From Clostridiales bacterium (lineage in GTDB: Bacteria > Bacillota > Clostridia > Christensenellales > Aristaeellaceae), in contig DUQZ01000027.1 in NCBI GenBank assembly GCA_012837525.1, positions 1-64,000 on the forward strand: a DNA stretch of 64,000 nucleotides. The letters run 5' to 3'. Positions 25,939-34,590 of the stretch are shown here, one piece after another (within the stretch, counting starts at the first letter, position 1; every line of letters starts with the position of its first letter). Made by a program: the position numbers and the translations under genes. The notes below the pieces were generated by a model. The model saw only the letters and a list, made by a program, of their open reading frames with translations. It did not search any database and was not told the DNA's origin.

Positions 25939-26805
25939 ATGAATATCAATGATTTCAGGGTTATTGGAGCTGAATCTGTCAAACTGCGGGACTTCCCCAA
26001 CAAGGCTGACAAATCCATCAGCAAGTCCCACATCAAGGAAGTGAAAATCCCGGACAACATCAAAAAGATGGCTGAGATTCAGGAAAAACTGTACGCGGAG
26101 AACCAGCATTCCCTGCTCATCGTGCTGCAGGCGATGGACGCGGCGGGCAAGGATGGTGTCATCCGCCATGTGATGAGCGGGTTGAACCCGCAGGGCACGC
26201 AGGTGGTCAGCTTCAAGGTGCCCTCCAGCGAGGAGAACGACCACGATTTCCTCTGGCGCATCCACAAGGCGCTGCCGCGGCGCGGGGAGATCGGCATCTT
26301 CAACCGCTCGCATTATGAGGATGTGCTGGTCGCCCGGGTGCACGACTTGGTCCGCTATTCCCAATTGCCGCCTGCCCTGATCACGGATGATTTCTGGGAC
26401 CGCCGCTACCGGCAAATCCGGGATTTTGAGCGCTACCTGCACGAGAACGGCACACGGGTCATCAAGATTTTCCTGAACGTCTCAAAGGAGGAGCAGCGCG
26501 AGCGCCTGCTGGACCGCATCAATGAGCCGGATAAAAATTGGAAGTTCTCATCCGGCGACATCCATGAGCGCACCTATTGGGATGAGTATATGAAAGCGTA
26601 CGAGCAGATGCTGGAGCATACGGCGACAGAGGACGCGCCCTGGTTTGTGGTGCCGGCGGACAACAAATGGTTTGCCCGCTACCTGGTCAGCGAGATTGTG
26701 CTAAACGCCCTGCAGCAGATTGACCCGCAGATTCCGGAGTTGGCGGAGAGCGAGCGGGCAAAATTGGAGGAGTGCAGAAAACTGCTGGAGGAAGATCAAG
26801 GCTAA
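25939..26805 (+). CDS. Polyphosphate kinase 2 family protein
   Basis: PPK2 enzymes transfer phosphate between polyphosphate and nucleotides. The start at 25939 follows AAAGGAG; the product is 288 residues. The P-loop reads LQAMDAAGKDGVI (about 64-76) and the lid/basic region IFNRSHYEDVLVARVH lies near 120-135. The final third has WKFSSGDIHERTYWDEYMKAY, typical of class I or III one-domain PPK2. Whether it favours ADP, AMP or GDP cannot be told. It is monocistronic, closed by a strong terminator facing the rpsI end. Confidence 0.9.
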   Translation: MNINDFRVIGAESVKLRDFPNKADKSISKSHIKEVKIPDNIKKMAEIQEKLYAENQHSLLIVLQAMDAAGKDGVIRHVMSGLNPQGTQVVSFKVPSSEENDHDFLWRIHKALPRRGEIGIFNRSHYEDVLVARVHDLVRYSQLPPALITDDFWDRRYRQIRDFERYLHENGTRVIKIFLNVSKEEQRERLLDRINEPDKNWKFSSGDIHERTYWDEYMKAYEQMLEHTATEDAPWFVVPADNKWFARYLVSEIVLNALQQIDPQIPELAESERAKLEECRKLLEEDQG

Positions 26806-26826
26806 GGCAAGGTTGCACTGCAAAGC

Positions 26827-26853
26827 AAAAACCCCGCGATGGTGCGGGGTTTT
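26827..26853. terminator. Bidirectional terminator between PPK2 and rpsI
   Basis: AAAAACCCCGC (26827-26837) pairs with GCGGGGTTTT (26844-26853) around a 6-base loop. A-run and T-run on opposite sides allow termination from both strands, fitting the convergent PPK2 and rplM-rpsI units. Confidence 0.92.
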
Positions 26854-26873
26854 GACATAGTCTGTGTATACGA

Positions 26874-27257
26874 TTAGCGCTTGGAGAACTGGGGCGCGCG
26901 GCGGGCTCCCTTGAGGCCGTACTTCTTGCGCTCCTTCATCCGCGGGTCGCGGGTTAAGAAACCGGCGCGCTTCAGCTCGCCCCGCAGCTCGGGGTTGGCC
27001 TTGCACAAGGCGCGGCTGATGCCGTGGCGGATGGCGCCGGCCTGGCCGGTCAAACCGCCACCCTTGACGTTGACCAGCACATCAAAGCCGGTCACGTTCA
27101 CCAGCGCCAGGGGCTGGCGGACGGACATCTTCAAGGTCTCCAAACCAAAATAGTCATCCAGCTCACGCTTGTTGATGATGATGTCACCCTTGCCGGGGAC
27201 GAGGCGGACGCGCGCGACAGCTTTCTTGCGGCGGCCTACTGCATTAATATCTGCCAT
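26874..27257 (-). CDS. rpsI: 30S ribosomal protein S9
   Basis: This 127-residue S9 lies in the head of the small subunit, with its C-terminal tail reaching the P-site tRNA. Motifs are [15 protein letters not shown] (8-22), [19 protein letters not shown] (about 66-84) and the basic tail [17 protein letters not shown] ending in the conserved SKR. Length is normal. It follows rplM by 16 bases in the usual L13-S9 pair. Confidence 0.98.
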   Translation of the reverse strand: MADINAVGRRKKAVARVRLVPGKGDIIINKRELDDYFGLETLKMSVRQPLALVNVTGFDVLVNVKGGGLTGQAGAIRHGISRALCKANPELRGELKRAGFLTRDPRMKERKKYGLKGARRAPQFSKR

Positions 27258-27273
27258 GTTCTTTCACTCCCTC

Positions 27274-27708
27274 TTAGCGTTCAAGAGCAAGCATCTCAGG
27301 CTTCTGGGCCTGCTGCAGGTGCTCGTTTCCGGTGTAGATAAACAGCTTTTTCAGCATCGCGCGGCCAAGGGGACCCTTGGGCAGCATGCCTTTTACCGCG
27401 TGCTTCACCGCGAAGTCTGATTTCTTGGCCATCAGGTCGCGGTACTTGGTTTCTTTCAAGCCGCCGACATAGCCGGAATGATGATAATAAATCTTCTGGT
27501 CCAGCTTCTTGCCAGTCAGAACGACTTTATCGCTGTTGATGATAATCACATAATCCCCGCAATCCACGTGGGGGGTGTAGGTGGGTTTGTGTTTGCCGCG
27601 CAGGATGTTGGCAACCTGGCTGGCAAGACGCCCCAGCACCATGCCGTCCGCGTCAACGACATACCATTTGCGCTCTACGGTCTGCGCATTCGCCATGTAG
27701 GTATTCAA
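27274..27708 (-). CDS. rplM: 50S ribosomal protein L13
   Basis: The start is a TTG at 27708, eight bases after AAGGAGG, giving 144 residues beginning [19 protein letters not shown], the normal L13 N-terminus. A longer frame to 27783 has no ribosome site and would add an unrelated extension. The middle motifs [19 protein letters not shown] and [16 protein letters not shown] and the end [18 protein letters not shown] are fully conserved. L13 is an early-assembly protein of the large subunit. It is first in the rplM-rpsI unit, behind a consensus promoter and a structured leader. Confidence 0.97.
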   Translation of the reverse strand: MNTYMANAQTVERKWYVVDADGMVLGRLASQVANILRGKHKPTYTPHVDCGDYVIIINSDKVVLTGKKLDQKIYYHHSGYVGGLKETKYRDLMAKKSDFAVKHAVKGMLPKGPLGRAMLKKLFIYTGNEHLQQAQKPEMLALER

Positions 27709-27779
27709 GCGAAACTCCTCCTTAGATGATTCCGAAACTTGGTGTGGCTTGCCTGATGGTCGCAGGTTTGCCGTGAAGT

Positions 27780-27810
27780 TCAATAGTCCCGGGGCTAATG
27801 AGCCTATTGA
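27780..27810 (-). promoter_or_regulatory. Leader hairpin of rplM-rpsI (possible L13 autoregulatory leader)
   Basis: On the minus strand TCAATAG (27810-27804) pairs with CTATTGA (27786-27780), enclosing a second small stem GGCT-catt-AGCC. It begins within a few bases of the predicted transcript start, at the place where Firmicutes carry an L13-binding leader. Identity with that leader was not tested. Confidence 0.5.
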
Positions 27811-27820
27811 CGCAAAAATT

Positions 27821-27849
27821 ATCTTATAAAATCATTTTGCCTTTGTCAA
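27821..27849 (-). promoter_or_regulatory. Promoter of rplM-rpsI
   Basis: TTGACA (27849-27844), a 17-base spacer and TAAGAT (27826-27821) on the minus strand form a near-consensus sigma-A promoter, giving a leader of about 105 bases. Confidence 0.85.
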
Positions 27850-27951
27850 GCAAAAAATTAGGAAAACCCGCGTTTTTTCGCTCAAAACCACCCAGAAGGC
27901 AGGATGAGGGGGTCAAATCCCGCAACCATCGCGTTTTTATGTCCACACAAG

Positions 27952-27979
27952 TTGACCAAACCTCTAACTTTGATAAGAT
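27952..27979 (+). promoter_or_regulatory. Promoter of the cation/proton antiporter gene
   Basis: TTGACC (27952-27957), 16 bases and TAAGAT (27974-27979). Transcription should begin near 27986, almost exactly where the structured leader begins. Confidence 0.7.
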
Positions 27980-27986
27980 AAGATGA

Positions 27987-28035
27987 ACGTCACATGCGGC
28001 GGGACTTACACTGCTTTGGTTCCGCCAGCGGACGT
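27987..28035 (+). promoter_or_regulatory. Compact structured leader before the antiporter gene
   Basis: An inner 8-bp stem (GGCGGGAC 27998-28005 with GTTCCGCC 28019-28026, one G-U pair) carries a 13-base loop. It is nested in an outer 5-bp stem (ACGTC 27987-27991 with GACGT 28031-28035) across an asymmetric internal loop. The outer stem abuts the ribosome site AGAGGAG. It fills nearly the whole 5' UTR, so a small cation- or nucleotide-sensing RNA, or a simple translation-control hairpin, is plausible. I do not recognise a known class. Confidence 0.5.
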
Positions 28036-28049
28036 AGAGGAGAATCAGC

Positions 28050-29678
28050 GTGCAATACCTTATCATTGGCGTTATTTTAATTTTGGCCTTGTTGGCGATC
28101 CGTCTGTCCAACAAGCACGGCATCCCGGCACTGCTTTTGTTTATTGTGCTGGGCATGGGCTTTGGCGTGCTGGGCTTGAAGTTTGATAATTTCGAGTTTG
28201 CCGATGGCCTGGCGACCGTCGCCTTGATGGTCATCATGTTCTACGGCGGCTTTGGCACCAACTGGAACATGGCGCGCCCGGTGGCGAGGGAAGCGATTAT
28301 ATTAAGTTCCCTGGGTGTGGTGACCACCGCCTTGCTCACAGGCTTGTTCTGCCATTTTGTGCTGGGGTTTTCCATGCTGGAGGGCATGCTGATCGGCTCC
28401 ATCGTGGGCTCAACCGACTATGCCAGCGTGTCCAACATTCTGCGCTCCAAAAACCTGAACCTCAAATACAACAGCGCGTCCTTGCTGGAATTGGAAAGCG
28501 GCTCCAACGACCCGACCGCCTACACCATGACCATGGTCTTCCTATCCATCATCATGGGCACGGAACTGTCCATCCCAGTGTTGATTCTCTCCCAGGTTGC
28601 CCTGGGGCTATTGGTTGGCTTTGTCTTTGCCTGGCTGTTTGGCAAATACTTAAGAAGCATGAGCGCGCAAGCCGATGGCCTGTCCGCTGTTTTGATGGCG
28701 GCCGCCATGCTCATCACCTACGCGGTGACCTCCTTGCTTGGCGGCAACGGCTATCTTGCCCTGTATATCCTGGGCATCCGCCTGGGCAATATGGAGTTCC
28801 GTGACAAGCGCGAGGTGGTCTTCTTCTTTGACGGCTTTTCCGAAATCATGCAGATCGCCCTCTTCTTCGTGCTGGGTCTGCTGAGTGATTTCAACAAATT
28901 TTTGCAGGCCTTTCCCATCGCGCTGGCTATTATGCTGTTCATGACCATCCTGGCGCGCCCGCTATCTGTATGGGGATTGATGCTGCCGTTTAAATTAAAG
29001 CGCAATCAGCTCAACATGCTCTCTTTGGCCGGGATCAGAGGGGCCGCGGCTATCGCCTTTGCCATTTTGGTCATCAACAGCAAAGTGCCCTTCTCCATGG
29101 ATATCTACCACATTGTGTTTGGCATCTGCTTGCTCAGCTCCCTTGTGCAGGGCAGCCTGATGCCACCGGCGTCCCGCAAGCTTGACATGCTGGACCCCAA
29201 CGATACCGTACTCAAAACCTTCAATTACTACCAGGACAAGGCCGAGGTGGGTTTTCTGGAAACCCAGATTCACCCCGGCAGCGACCTGGTGGGCAAGCAG
29301 GTGAAGGACCTGCGGCTGGAGTTTGATTTCATCGTCGCCAAGATCGAGCGCGATGGCCATACTGTCGTGCCCCGCGGTCATGTGGTGCTGCAGGAGAACG
29401 ACCGGATCGTCCTGGGCGGGGAGCGGCATTTTGACCAGACTGGTCACGACCTAACCGAGTTCACGATCCCGCACGGGCACAAGTTCGCCAATCAAACTGT
29501 GAAGGACCTTGCCTTGCCTTCTGACACCCTGATTGTCATGGTGCAGCGCCGCGGGGGGGAGATCATCGTGCCCCTGGGCGACACCCAGTTAATGGAAGGG
29601 GATAAGGTAATTCTGCTGAAGGTAGAGCAAGCGGAAAACAATAAAAAAACATTCCTGAAACGGCGTATAAAATTATAA
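28050..29678 (+). CDS. Potassium/sodium-proton antiporter (CPA1) with TrkA-C domain
   Basis: This 542-residue protein has 12-13 membrane helices (residues 2-385) of the cation:proton antiporter family, with the ion-site signature LELESGSNDPTAYTMTM near 145-160. The cytoplasmic C-terminal part contains two RCK-C/TrkA-C-like halves (about 405-470, with IHPGSDLVGKQVKDLRL, and about 475-530, with FANQTVKDLALPSDTLIVMV). Those domains bind nucleotides such as cyclic di-AMP or NAD in relatives and set activity. It exports K+ or Na+ in exchange for protons. The start is a GTG at 28050 behind AGAGGAG. It is a single gene under its own promoter and structured leader. Confidence 0.88.
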   Translation: MQYLIIGVILILALLAIRLSNKHGIPALLLFIVLGMGFGVLGLKFDNFEFADGLATVALMVIMFYGGFGTNWNMARPVAREAIILSSLGVVTTALLTGLFCHFVLGFSMLEGMLIGSIVGSTDYASVSNILRSKNLNLKYNSASLLELESGSNDPTAYTMTMVFLSIIMGTELSIPVLILSQVALGLLVGFVFAWLFGKYLRSMSAQADGLSAVLMAAAMLITYAVTSLLGGNGYLALYILGIRLGNMEFRDKREVVFFFDGFSEIMQIALFFVLGLLSDFNKFLQAFPIALAIMLFMTILARPLSVWGLMLPFKLKRNQLNMLSLAGIRGAAAIAFAILVINSKVPFSMDIYHIVFGICLLSSLVQGSLMPPASRKLDMLDPNDTVLKTFNYYQDKAEVGFLETQIHPGSDLVGKQVKDLRLEFDFIVAKIERDGHTVVPRGHVVLQENDRIVLGGERHFDQTGHDLTEFTIPHGHKFANQTVKDLALPSDTLIVMVQRRGGEIIVPLGDTQLMEGDKVILLKVEQAENNKKTFLKRRIKL

Positions 29679-29768
29679 TCACCTCAGATAAGTCGATTCC
29701 TACCTTCTAACTCAGATGGACTGAAAAGAGCAAACTCTTGGCGGAAGACGGTATCCCAGGAGAACTGT

Positions 29769-30917
29769 ATGAATAAGAAGATTCGCGTTTTAAGTGGCAT
29801 CGACCGAATTTCTGAATTTGACCATCTGCTCAAAGGCAAGCGCATCGGGCTGATGACCAACCCAACGGGCATCAACCGGAATTTTGAGAGCACCATTGAC
29901 ATCCTGCACGGCCGCTATGGCTTGTCCGCGCTGTTTGCCTGTGAGCATGGTGTGCGCGGTGACCGCCAGGCGGGGGAGGAGGTCAGCACTTATATTGATG
30001 AGGAAACCGGCTTGACCGTCTATAGCACCTACGGCAAATCCAACCGGATGAGTGATGAAATGCTGGACGCCTTTGACATCCTCGTCTTTGATATTCAGGA
30101 TGTGGGCGTGCGCTTTTACACCTATTTGTACTCACTGTCCTATGCCATGGAAGCCTGCGCCACGGCCGGCAAGCAGGTATTGGTCCTGGACCGCATCAAC
30201 CCCATCGGCGGGCACAAGGTTGGCGGCACCATCCTGGATTTGCGGTTTTCCTCCTTCGTGGGAGATTATGAATTGCCCACACGCCTTGGTCTAACCATTG
30301 GGGAATACGCTTTGTATATCAAGGACTATTTAAAGCTGGACCTTGATTTGACCGTCGTGCCCTTATCAAGTTGGTCACGTGATTTGTATTTGGATGACAC
30401 AGACTTGCCCTGGGTTGCGCCTTCACCAAACTGCCCGGATCTGGCAGCCGCGCTGTGCTATGTCGGTACCTGTATCTTTGAAGGGGTCAATGTGTCAGAA
30501 GGCCGCGGCACCACCCAGCCTTTCCAGTTTATCGGCGCGCCGTTTATCAACGCCAGAGCGCTCAAGGAGCGCATGAACGCGCACCACTTGCCCGGCGTGC
30601 ACTTCAGACCTACCTCCTTTGTGCCCACTTTTTCCAAACACGCGGGCACGCTGTGCCACGGTGTGCAGATGCATATCCTGGATCGTGAGCAGGCGGACAG
30701 CTTCTATGCAGGGCTTTTGCTGCTGGAAACCATCTGGCAAATGCACCCGGATGAGATCGAGTTTATCTCCTGGGATGGGAGCATGCACTCGCTGGACAAG
30801 CTGCTGGGTACAGACGCCTTCCGCAAGGGGGAGCTTGGCGCCAAAGCGTTGCTTGAAAAGCAAAAGCCAGGCGTCGCCGCCTTCCGCGAAGCCAGCAAGC
30901 CCTATATGATTTATTGA
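29769..30917 (+). CDS. Exo-beta-N-acetylmuramidase NamZ-like (DUF1343, GH171)
   Basis: This 382-residue protein of the DUF1343 family, whose characterised member NamZ releases terminal N-acetylmuramic acid from peptidoglycan fragments (GH171), has family motifs RIGLMTNPTGIN (about 25-36), FACEHGVRGDRQAGE (57-71), FDIQDVGVRFYTYLYSL (110-126) and CIFEGVNVSEGRGTTQPF (236-253). No signal peptide is present, so it should act in the cytoplasm on imported muropeptides, unlike many exported relatives. Start ATG 29769 follows GGAGAACTGT. The preceding 90 bases hold no clear terminator after the antiporter gene. Confidence 0.88.
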   Translation: MNKKIRVLSGIDRISEFDHLLKGKRIGLMTNPTGINRNFESTIDILHGRYGLSALFACEHGVRGDRQAGEEVSTYIDEETGLTVYSTYGKSNRMSDEMLDAFDILVFDIQDVGVRFYTYLYSLSYAMEACATAGKQVLVLDRINPIGGHKVGGTILDLRFSSFVGDYELPTRLGLTIGEYALYIKDYLKLDLDLTVVPLSSWSRDLYLDDTDLPWVAPSPNCPDLAAALCYVGTCIFEGVNVSEGRGTTQPFQFIGAPFINARALKERMNAHHLPGVHFRPTSFVPTFSKHAGTLCHGVQMHILDREQADSFYAGLLLLETIWQMHPDEIEFISWDGSMHSLDKLLGTDAFRKGELGAKALLEKQKPGVAAFREASKPYMIY

Positions 30918-31050
30918 TTTTGCAATCAAAACTGATAATAGGAGATTTTCTTTTGTCTGTTGTCCAGATTCAACTCCAAATTCTCCCTTTTATTCATTGA
31001 CAGGGTGCCTCTTATCTCTTTATCATCAATGGGAAAGCGAGGTACAGCGT

Positions 31051-31518
31051 ATGAATCAGGATGAACAGCAAAAAAGAACCACCATTTCAAAGAACCGTAA
31101 GCTTGCCTATTACCTGGGCATGGGCTTGTCAGGGATTGGCCTTGTCCTCTTTTTATCGGTCTTTGTCAGCATCGCCTCCCGGATATCCTCGCCCACCTTT
31201 GGCATGCCGGATGGCTCGCCCATGTTGCGGGGCATCATCGGGTTCATTTTGATTTTTATCGGTCAAGCCATCGCCAACATTGCCAAAAGGGGTTTGGCGG
31301 GCTCCGGCGTGGTGCTGGATCCGGAAAAAGCGCGGGAGGACCTGGCGCCCTACACCCACATGGCCGGCGGCATGGTGAAGGATGTGGCGGAAGGATTCCG
31401 TGAGGGCGCAGGGGATGAAAAGAAGGCCCCGCCGCATGTGATGCTGCGCTGCCGTTCCTGTGAGACCCTCAACCCGGAGGACGCCAAATACTGTAAACAG
31501 TGCGGCAAATTATTGTAG
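31051..31518 (+). CDS. Small membrane protein with C-terminal zinc ribbon
   Basis: The ATG at 31051 gives 155 residues; a frame extended 54 bases upstream lacks a good site. Two membrane segments lie near 24-45 (YLGMGLSGIGLVLFLSVF) and 66-90 (GIIGFILIFIGQAIANIA). The last 25 residues form a zinc ribbon with two Cys-x-x-Cys pairs (CRSC and CKQC). Such proteins are common in Firmicutes without a known role. A strong terminator follows at once, so it is monocistronic. Confidence 0.75.
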   Translation: MNQDEQQKRTTISKNRKLAYYLGMGLSGIGLVLFLSVFVSIASRISSPTFGMPDGSPMLRGIIGFILIFIGQAIANIAKRGLAGSGVVLDPEKAREDLAPYTHMAGGMVKDVAEGFREGAGDEKKAPPHVMLRCRSCETLNPEDAKYCKQCGKLL

Positions 31519-31538
31519 GTAAATCAATATAAAACAAC

Positions 31539-31571
31539 AGGCGTTTCCGCTCATCCGGAAGCGCCTTTTTT
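31539..31571 (+). terminator. Intrinsic terminator after the zinc-ribbon gene
   Basis: AGGCGTTTCCG pairs with CGGAAGCGCCT (31539-31549 with 31556-31566, loop CTCATC) and is followed by TTTTTT. Confidence 0.92.
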
Positions 31572-31619
31572 AATGTCTGTATACATCGCAGAAAATGTTT
31601 TTATTTTGCATTTATCCCC

Positions 31620-31648
31620 TTGTATTGAGCTGGCGGGTACTGTATGAT
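31620..31648 (+). promoter_or_regulatory. Probable promoter of the BrnQ carrier gene
   Basis: TTGTAT (31620-31625), 17 bases and TATGAT (31643-31648). The leader of about 100 bases contains a 7-bp hairpin CCTGCGC-ctat-GCGCAGG shortly before the ribosome site; no T-box signature is visible. Confidence 0.5.
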
Positions 31649-31752
31649 GAACTTGGAAAGCAAGAAAAACGGTACCCATTATTTGGCAAAATGCTTGATA
31701 TTGAGTGGTTTCCTGCGCCTATGCGCAGGCAGGAATAGGAGAGACAGCCGCC

Positions 31753-33078
31753 ATGCACAGAAGAAGGGATCCCCTGATTGCAGGATTTGCGTTATTCGCG
31801 ATGTTCCTTGGGGCAGGTAACATTATCTTCCCTCCCTATACAGGGGTGCATGCGGGATCCTCCTGGGTGGCTGCGGCCTTCGGTTTTGTGATTACTGGGG
31901 CAGGCCTGCCTATCCTGGGCGCGGTGGCAGTGGCCAAGGTGGGCGGCGACAGCAATGAGTTAAGCCGCCGCTTTTCCATCACCTTTGGCAAGGTGCTCAA
32001 CCTGCTTATCCTCATCATGATCGGTCCGCTCTTCGCCATCCCGCGCACAGCGGCCACCACGACGGAGATGTCAGTCTTGCCTTTCTTGCCGCAGGGTACC
32101 TCCATCACCATCGCGTTTGCCGTCACCTCTGCCATCTTTTTCCTGTTGTCCTATTTGCTGTCCATTTCAGAAGGCAAGGTGCTGGACACCATGGGCGGGC
32201 TGTTAACGCCGGTGATGATCGTGGCGCTGACTTTGCTGGCCATCCTGTCCTTTGTCAACCCCATTGGCACGCCGGTTGAAAGCACCATCACGGAAGCGCC
32301 CTTTTATTATGGTTTTACCTCCGGTTACCAAACCATGGATGGCATCGGCTCGCTGGTTATCAGCGCGTCCATTGCCATGTTGCTGGCCAAAAAGGGCTAT
32401 GAGGGCAAGGAAAAGCACCGCATTCTGCTCATCGCCGCGCTGATCGCAGGCGTTCTATTGGGATTGGTGTATTTTGCCTATACCTGGATTGGCGCGTCAG
32501 GCAGCTCCTTCTTGCAGGGCATTTCAGACCGCACGGTGATGCTGACCACCGCTGCCAACCGCTTGGCCGGCGTCTTTGGGCAGGCCGTGCTGGGCATCAT
32601 CATCTTCTTCGCCTGCCTCACCACGGCATCTGGCCTCACGGTCACCTTCGCGCAATATATCAACAAACTCACCAACAACAGGGTGCCCTACAAGGTGCTG
32701 GTCGCCTTGGTCACCGTGTTCAGCTTTGCCATCTCCCAAATCGGGGTGGAGGGTATTATCTCCCTGGCGGCGCCGGTGCTGGAGGTCATCTATCCCATCT
32801 GCATCGTGCTGATTTTGCTGAATCTGTTCGACCGCTTCATCAAAAGTGACGCATTCTACCGCGGCGCGATGCTGGGCACCATCGTCTTTTCCATCTTTCT
32901 GCTGCTCAAATACATCCCGGGCTTAGCGGATTTCGCCAACAATGTCATCAAATGGATTCCCTTGGGCGGCAAGGGCTTTGGGTATATGACCACGGCTGTC
33001 GCGGGCGCCATCATCGCCTATGTAATAGCCCTCCTGCTGCCAACGCAGACTACAAAAACAAAGCTGAACAGCGTGTAA
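31753..33078 (+). CDS. brnQ: Branched-chain amino acid carrier BrnQ
   Basis: The ATG at 31753 follows AGGAGAG and gives 441 residues with 12 membrane helices. The family start DPLIAGFALFAMFLGAGNIIFPP and the loop GSSFLQGISDRTVML are typical of the LIVCS sodium- or proton-coupled leucine/isoleucine/valine symporters. Uptake of branched-chain amino acids fits an organism with Stickland-type fermentation, in which these amino acids act as electron donors while glycine acts as acceptor. Regulation is not obvious beyond the leader hairpin. Confidence 0.93.
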   Translation: MHRRRDPLIAGFALFAMFLGAGNIIFPPYTGVHAGSSWVAAAFGFVITGAGLPILGAVAVAKVGGDSNELSRRFSITFGKVLNLLILIMIGPLFAIPRTAATTTEMSVLPFLPQGTSITIAFAVTSAIFFLLSYLLSISEGKVLDTMGGLLTPVMIVALTLLAILSFVNPIGTPVESTITEAPFYYGFTSGYQTMDGIGSLVISASIAMLLAKKGYEGKEKHRILLIAALIAGVLLGLVYFAYTWIGASGSSFLQGISDRTVMLTTAANRLAGVFGQAVLGIIIFFACLTTASGLTVTFAQYINKLTNNRVPYKVLVALVTVFSFAISQIGVEGIISLAAPVLEVIYPICIVLILLNLFDRFIKSDAFYRGAMLGTIVFSIFLLLKYIPGLADFANNVIKWIPLGGKGFGYMTTAVAGAIIAYVIALLLPTQTTKTKLNSV

Positions 33079-33110
33079 GCCGTCCAGCCAGTTTCACAAA
33101 TAGCGCCGCG

Positions 33111-34296
33111 CTACGCGGCCTTCTTTTTTTCGTGCTGGTGCAAGAACATCAGCAAGCCCAAACAGGCCAGTTCCGTAAACGGCATGGACAGCCAGACACC
33201 CGTCATCTTAAAGAGGGCGGACAGCGCGAACAGGCTGATCAGCAAAAACAGCAGTCCGCGAAACAGCGATACAAACAGGGAGGTGCCAATGCGGTTTTGG
33301 CTTTGGTATTTCATCGTCCATACGATGTTCATGCCCATCATCGGAAAGGCGATAAAAAACAGCCGCACCCCTGGGATGGCATAGGTCATGACCGCCTCAT
33401 CCTGAATAAACAAGCCAGCCAAAAACCGGGGGAAGAGCAGCCCTAAGCCCAGGAAAAACAGCCCGGCCAGGAAGGCAGCCTGCATGCCCAGGCGGAAAAC
33501 CTTGTCAATCATCGTTTTATTTTGCGCGCCTTCGTGGTAGCTGATCAGCGGCTGAATGCCCAGCGCGATGCCCAAAAACATCGCGGTAATGATCAGCGCC
33601 AGGTTGGCCACAATGCTGTAGCTGGACACGCCAATATCACCCGCCAAGCGCAGTATCACAAAATTGTAGGCAAAAATGATGATGCCGCTGGACAACTCCA
33701 GCACAAAGCCCGGTGGCCAGTGCCGCGCCCCGCATGCCCATACCCAGCTTGAAAATAAAGATATAGTCAAACACAACGTTAAACACAGAACCAGACAGCA
33801 GGGCAATCATCACCAGACGCGCCCCATTGTCATTGCGGATGAGGGCAGTGCCGGCAGAAAACAGGATAAAAGGCAGGGCAAAGGCCAGGAAGGTACTCAG
33901 GTAATCCCGCACCATCAAGAATGCGGCGTCCGACGCGCCCAAAAACCGGCATAAAGGATCCATGAACACCATGAAGAGGATTGTTAATAAGATGCCGGCA
34001 ACAGCAGATAAAATCAGGGATTTTGTAAACAGGCGGTGCGCCTTGTCCTTTTTGCCTTCGCCAAGCGCCTTTGAAATCAACGTGGACCCGCCGATGCCAA
34101 ACAGCAAGCCCACCGCGTTCAACACGTTGATCATGGGGATGGAGATGTTCAGCGCGGTCAGCCCGGCAGCGCCCAACCCACGGCCTACAATCATGGTATC
34201 TCCCAGCACATACAGGGAGACGCCCAGCATCCCGCCAATCCCCGGCAAAATGGCATGCAGCAGGATGTCCTTGCGGCTTGTAATGGTATGAGTCAG
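33111..34296 (-). pseudogene. Broken MATE-family efflux transporter (frameshift with internal loss)
   Basis: Two minus-strand frames encode consecutive parts of one MATE transporter. The upstream frame (34248 to about 33712; possibly from a CTG at 34296, as no ATG fits) runs to GMGMRGAALATG. The sequence then continues in the other frame from FVLELSSGIIIFAYNFVIL to a stop at 33111. Intact relatives have roughly 40 residues (a membrane helix and loop) between those two points. This is therefore a deletion plus frameshift, near 33706-33716. The N-terminus also lacks a standard start codon. Both halves otherwise keep good MATE wording, so decay appears recent. A single-base sequencing error alone would not explain the missing residues. 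Confidence 0.82.
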
Positions 34297-34405
34297 TTTG
34301 TTCGCACACTCCTTTTTTCAAGCAGATTGGCTTTCTATTATAATTCTTGCAAACAAAGGATGGCCTGTCAAGAAAGCCAAAGAACAGCCAAACAGTAAAA
34401 CACAG

Positions 34406-34432
34406 AAAACCCCTTGTAAATCAAGGGGTTTT
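34406..34432 (-). terminator. Terminator after the tRNA-Sec gene
   Basis: AAAACCCCTTG (34406-34416) pairs with CAAGGGGTTTT (34422-34432) around TAAAT. On the minus strand it starts two bases after the tRNA 3' end and closes with TTTT; it could also stop plus-strand transcripts. Confidence 0.92.
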
Positions 34433-34434
34433 GA

Positions 34435-34531
34435 TGGCGAGAGCATGTGGGAATCGAACCCACCCAAGGGGCTACTAACCTCTTACACCGGTTTTGAAGA
34501 CCGGGGGACACACCAGCACCCATCTGCTCCC
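34435..34531 (-). tRNA. selC: tRNA-Sec (anticodon UCA)
   Basis: The 97-base minus-strand gene has acceptor arms GGGAGCA / TGCTCTC, discriminator G and an encoded CCA. The anticodon stem-loop CCGGTCTTCAAAACCGG contains UCA. A long variable arm and a T arm with GGTTCGATTCC complete it. The extended length and the UCA anticodon identify the selenocysteine tRNA, which is charged with serine and converted by SelA. It has its own promoter and terminator and lies just after selB. Confidence 0.97.
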
Positions 34532-34542
34532 ATACGCCTGAT

Positions 34543-34571
34543 AGTTTAGTAATTTCAGGCGGTTTTGTCAA
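34543..34571 (-). promoter_or_regulatory. Promoter of tRNA-Sec
   Basis: On the minus strand TTGACA (34571-34566), 17 bases and TAAACT (34548-34543), placing the start a few bases before the tRNA. A GCCTGA/TCAGGC inverted repeat encloses the -10 and may also act at the selB mRNA end. Confidence 0.85.
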
Positions 34572-34590
34572 TCAAAATAAAGGGTAATGG

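Noticed and set aside
31649-31752. T-box leader before the BrnQ carrier gene
   Set aside because: A branched-chain amino acid transporter could have one, but no AGGGTGG-type sequence or specifier stem was found; only a 7-bp hairpin is present.
33111-33806. Independent small membrane protein in the downstream half of the MATE locus
   Set aside because: Its first 35 residues are out-of-frame translation; the rest is the C-terminal half of a MATE transporter, so it is treated as part of a pseudogene.
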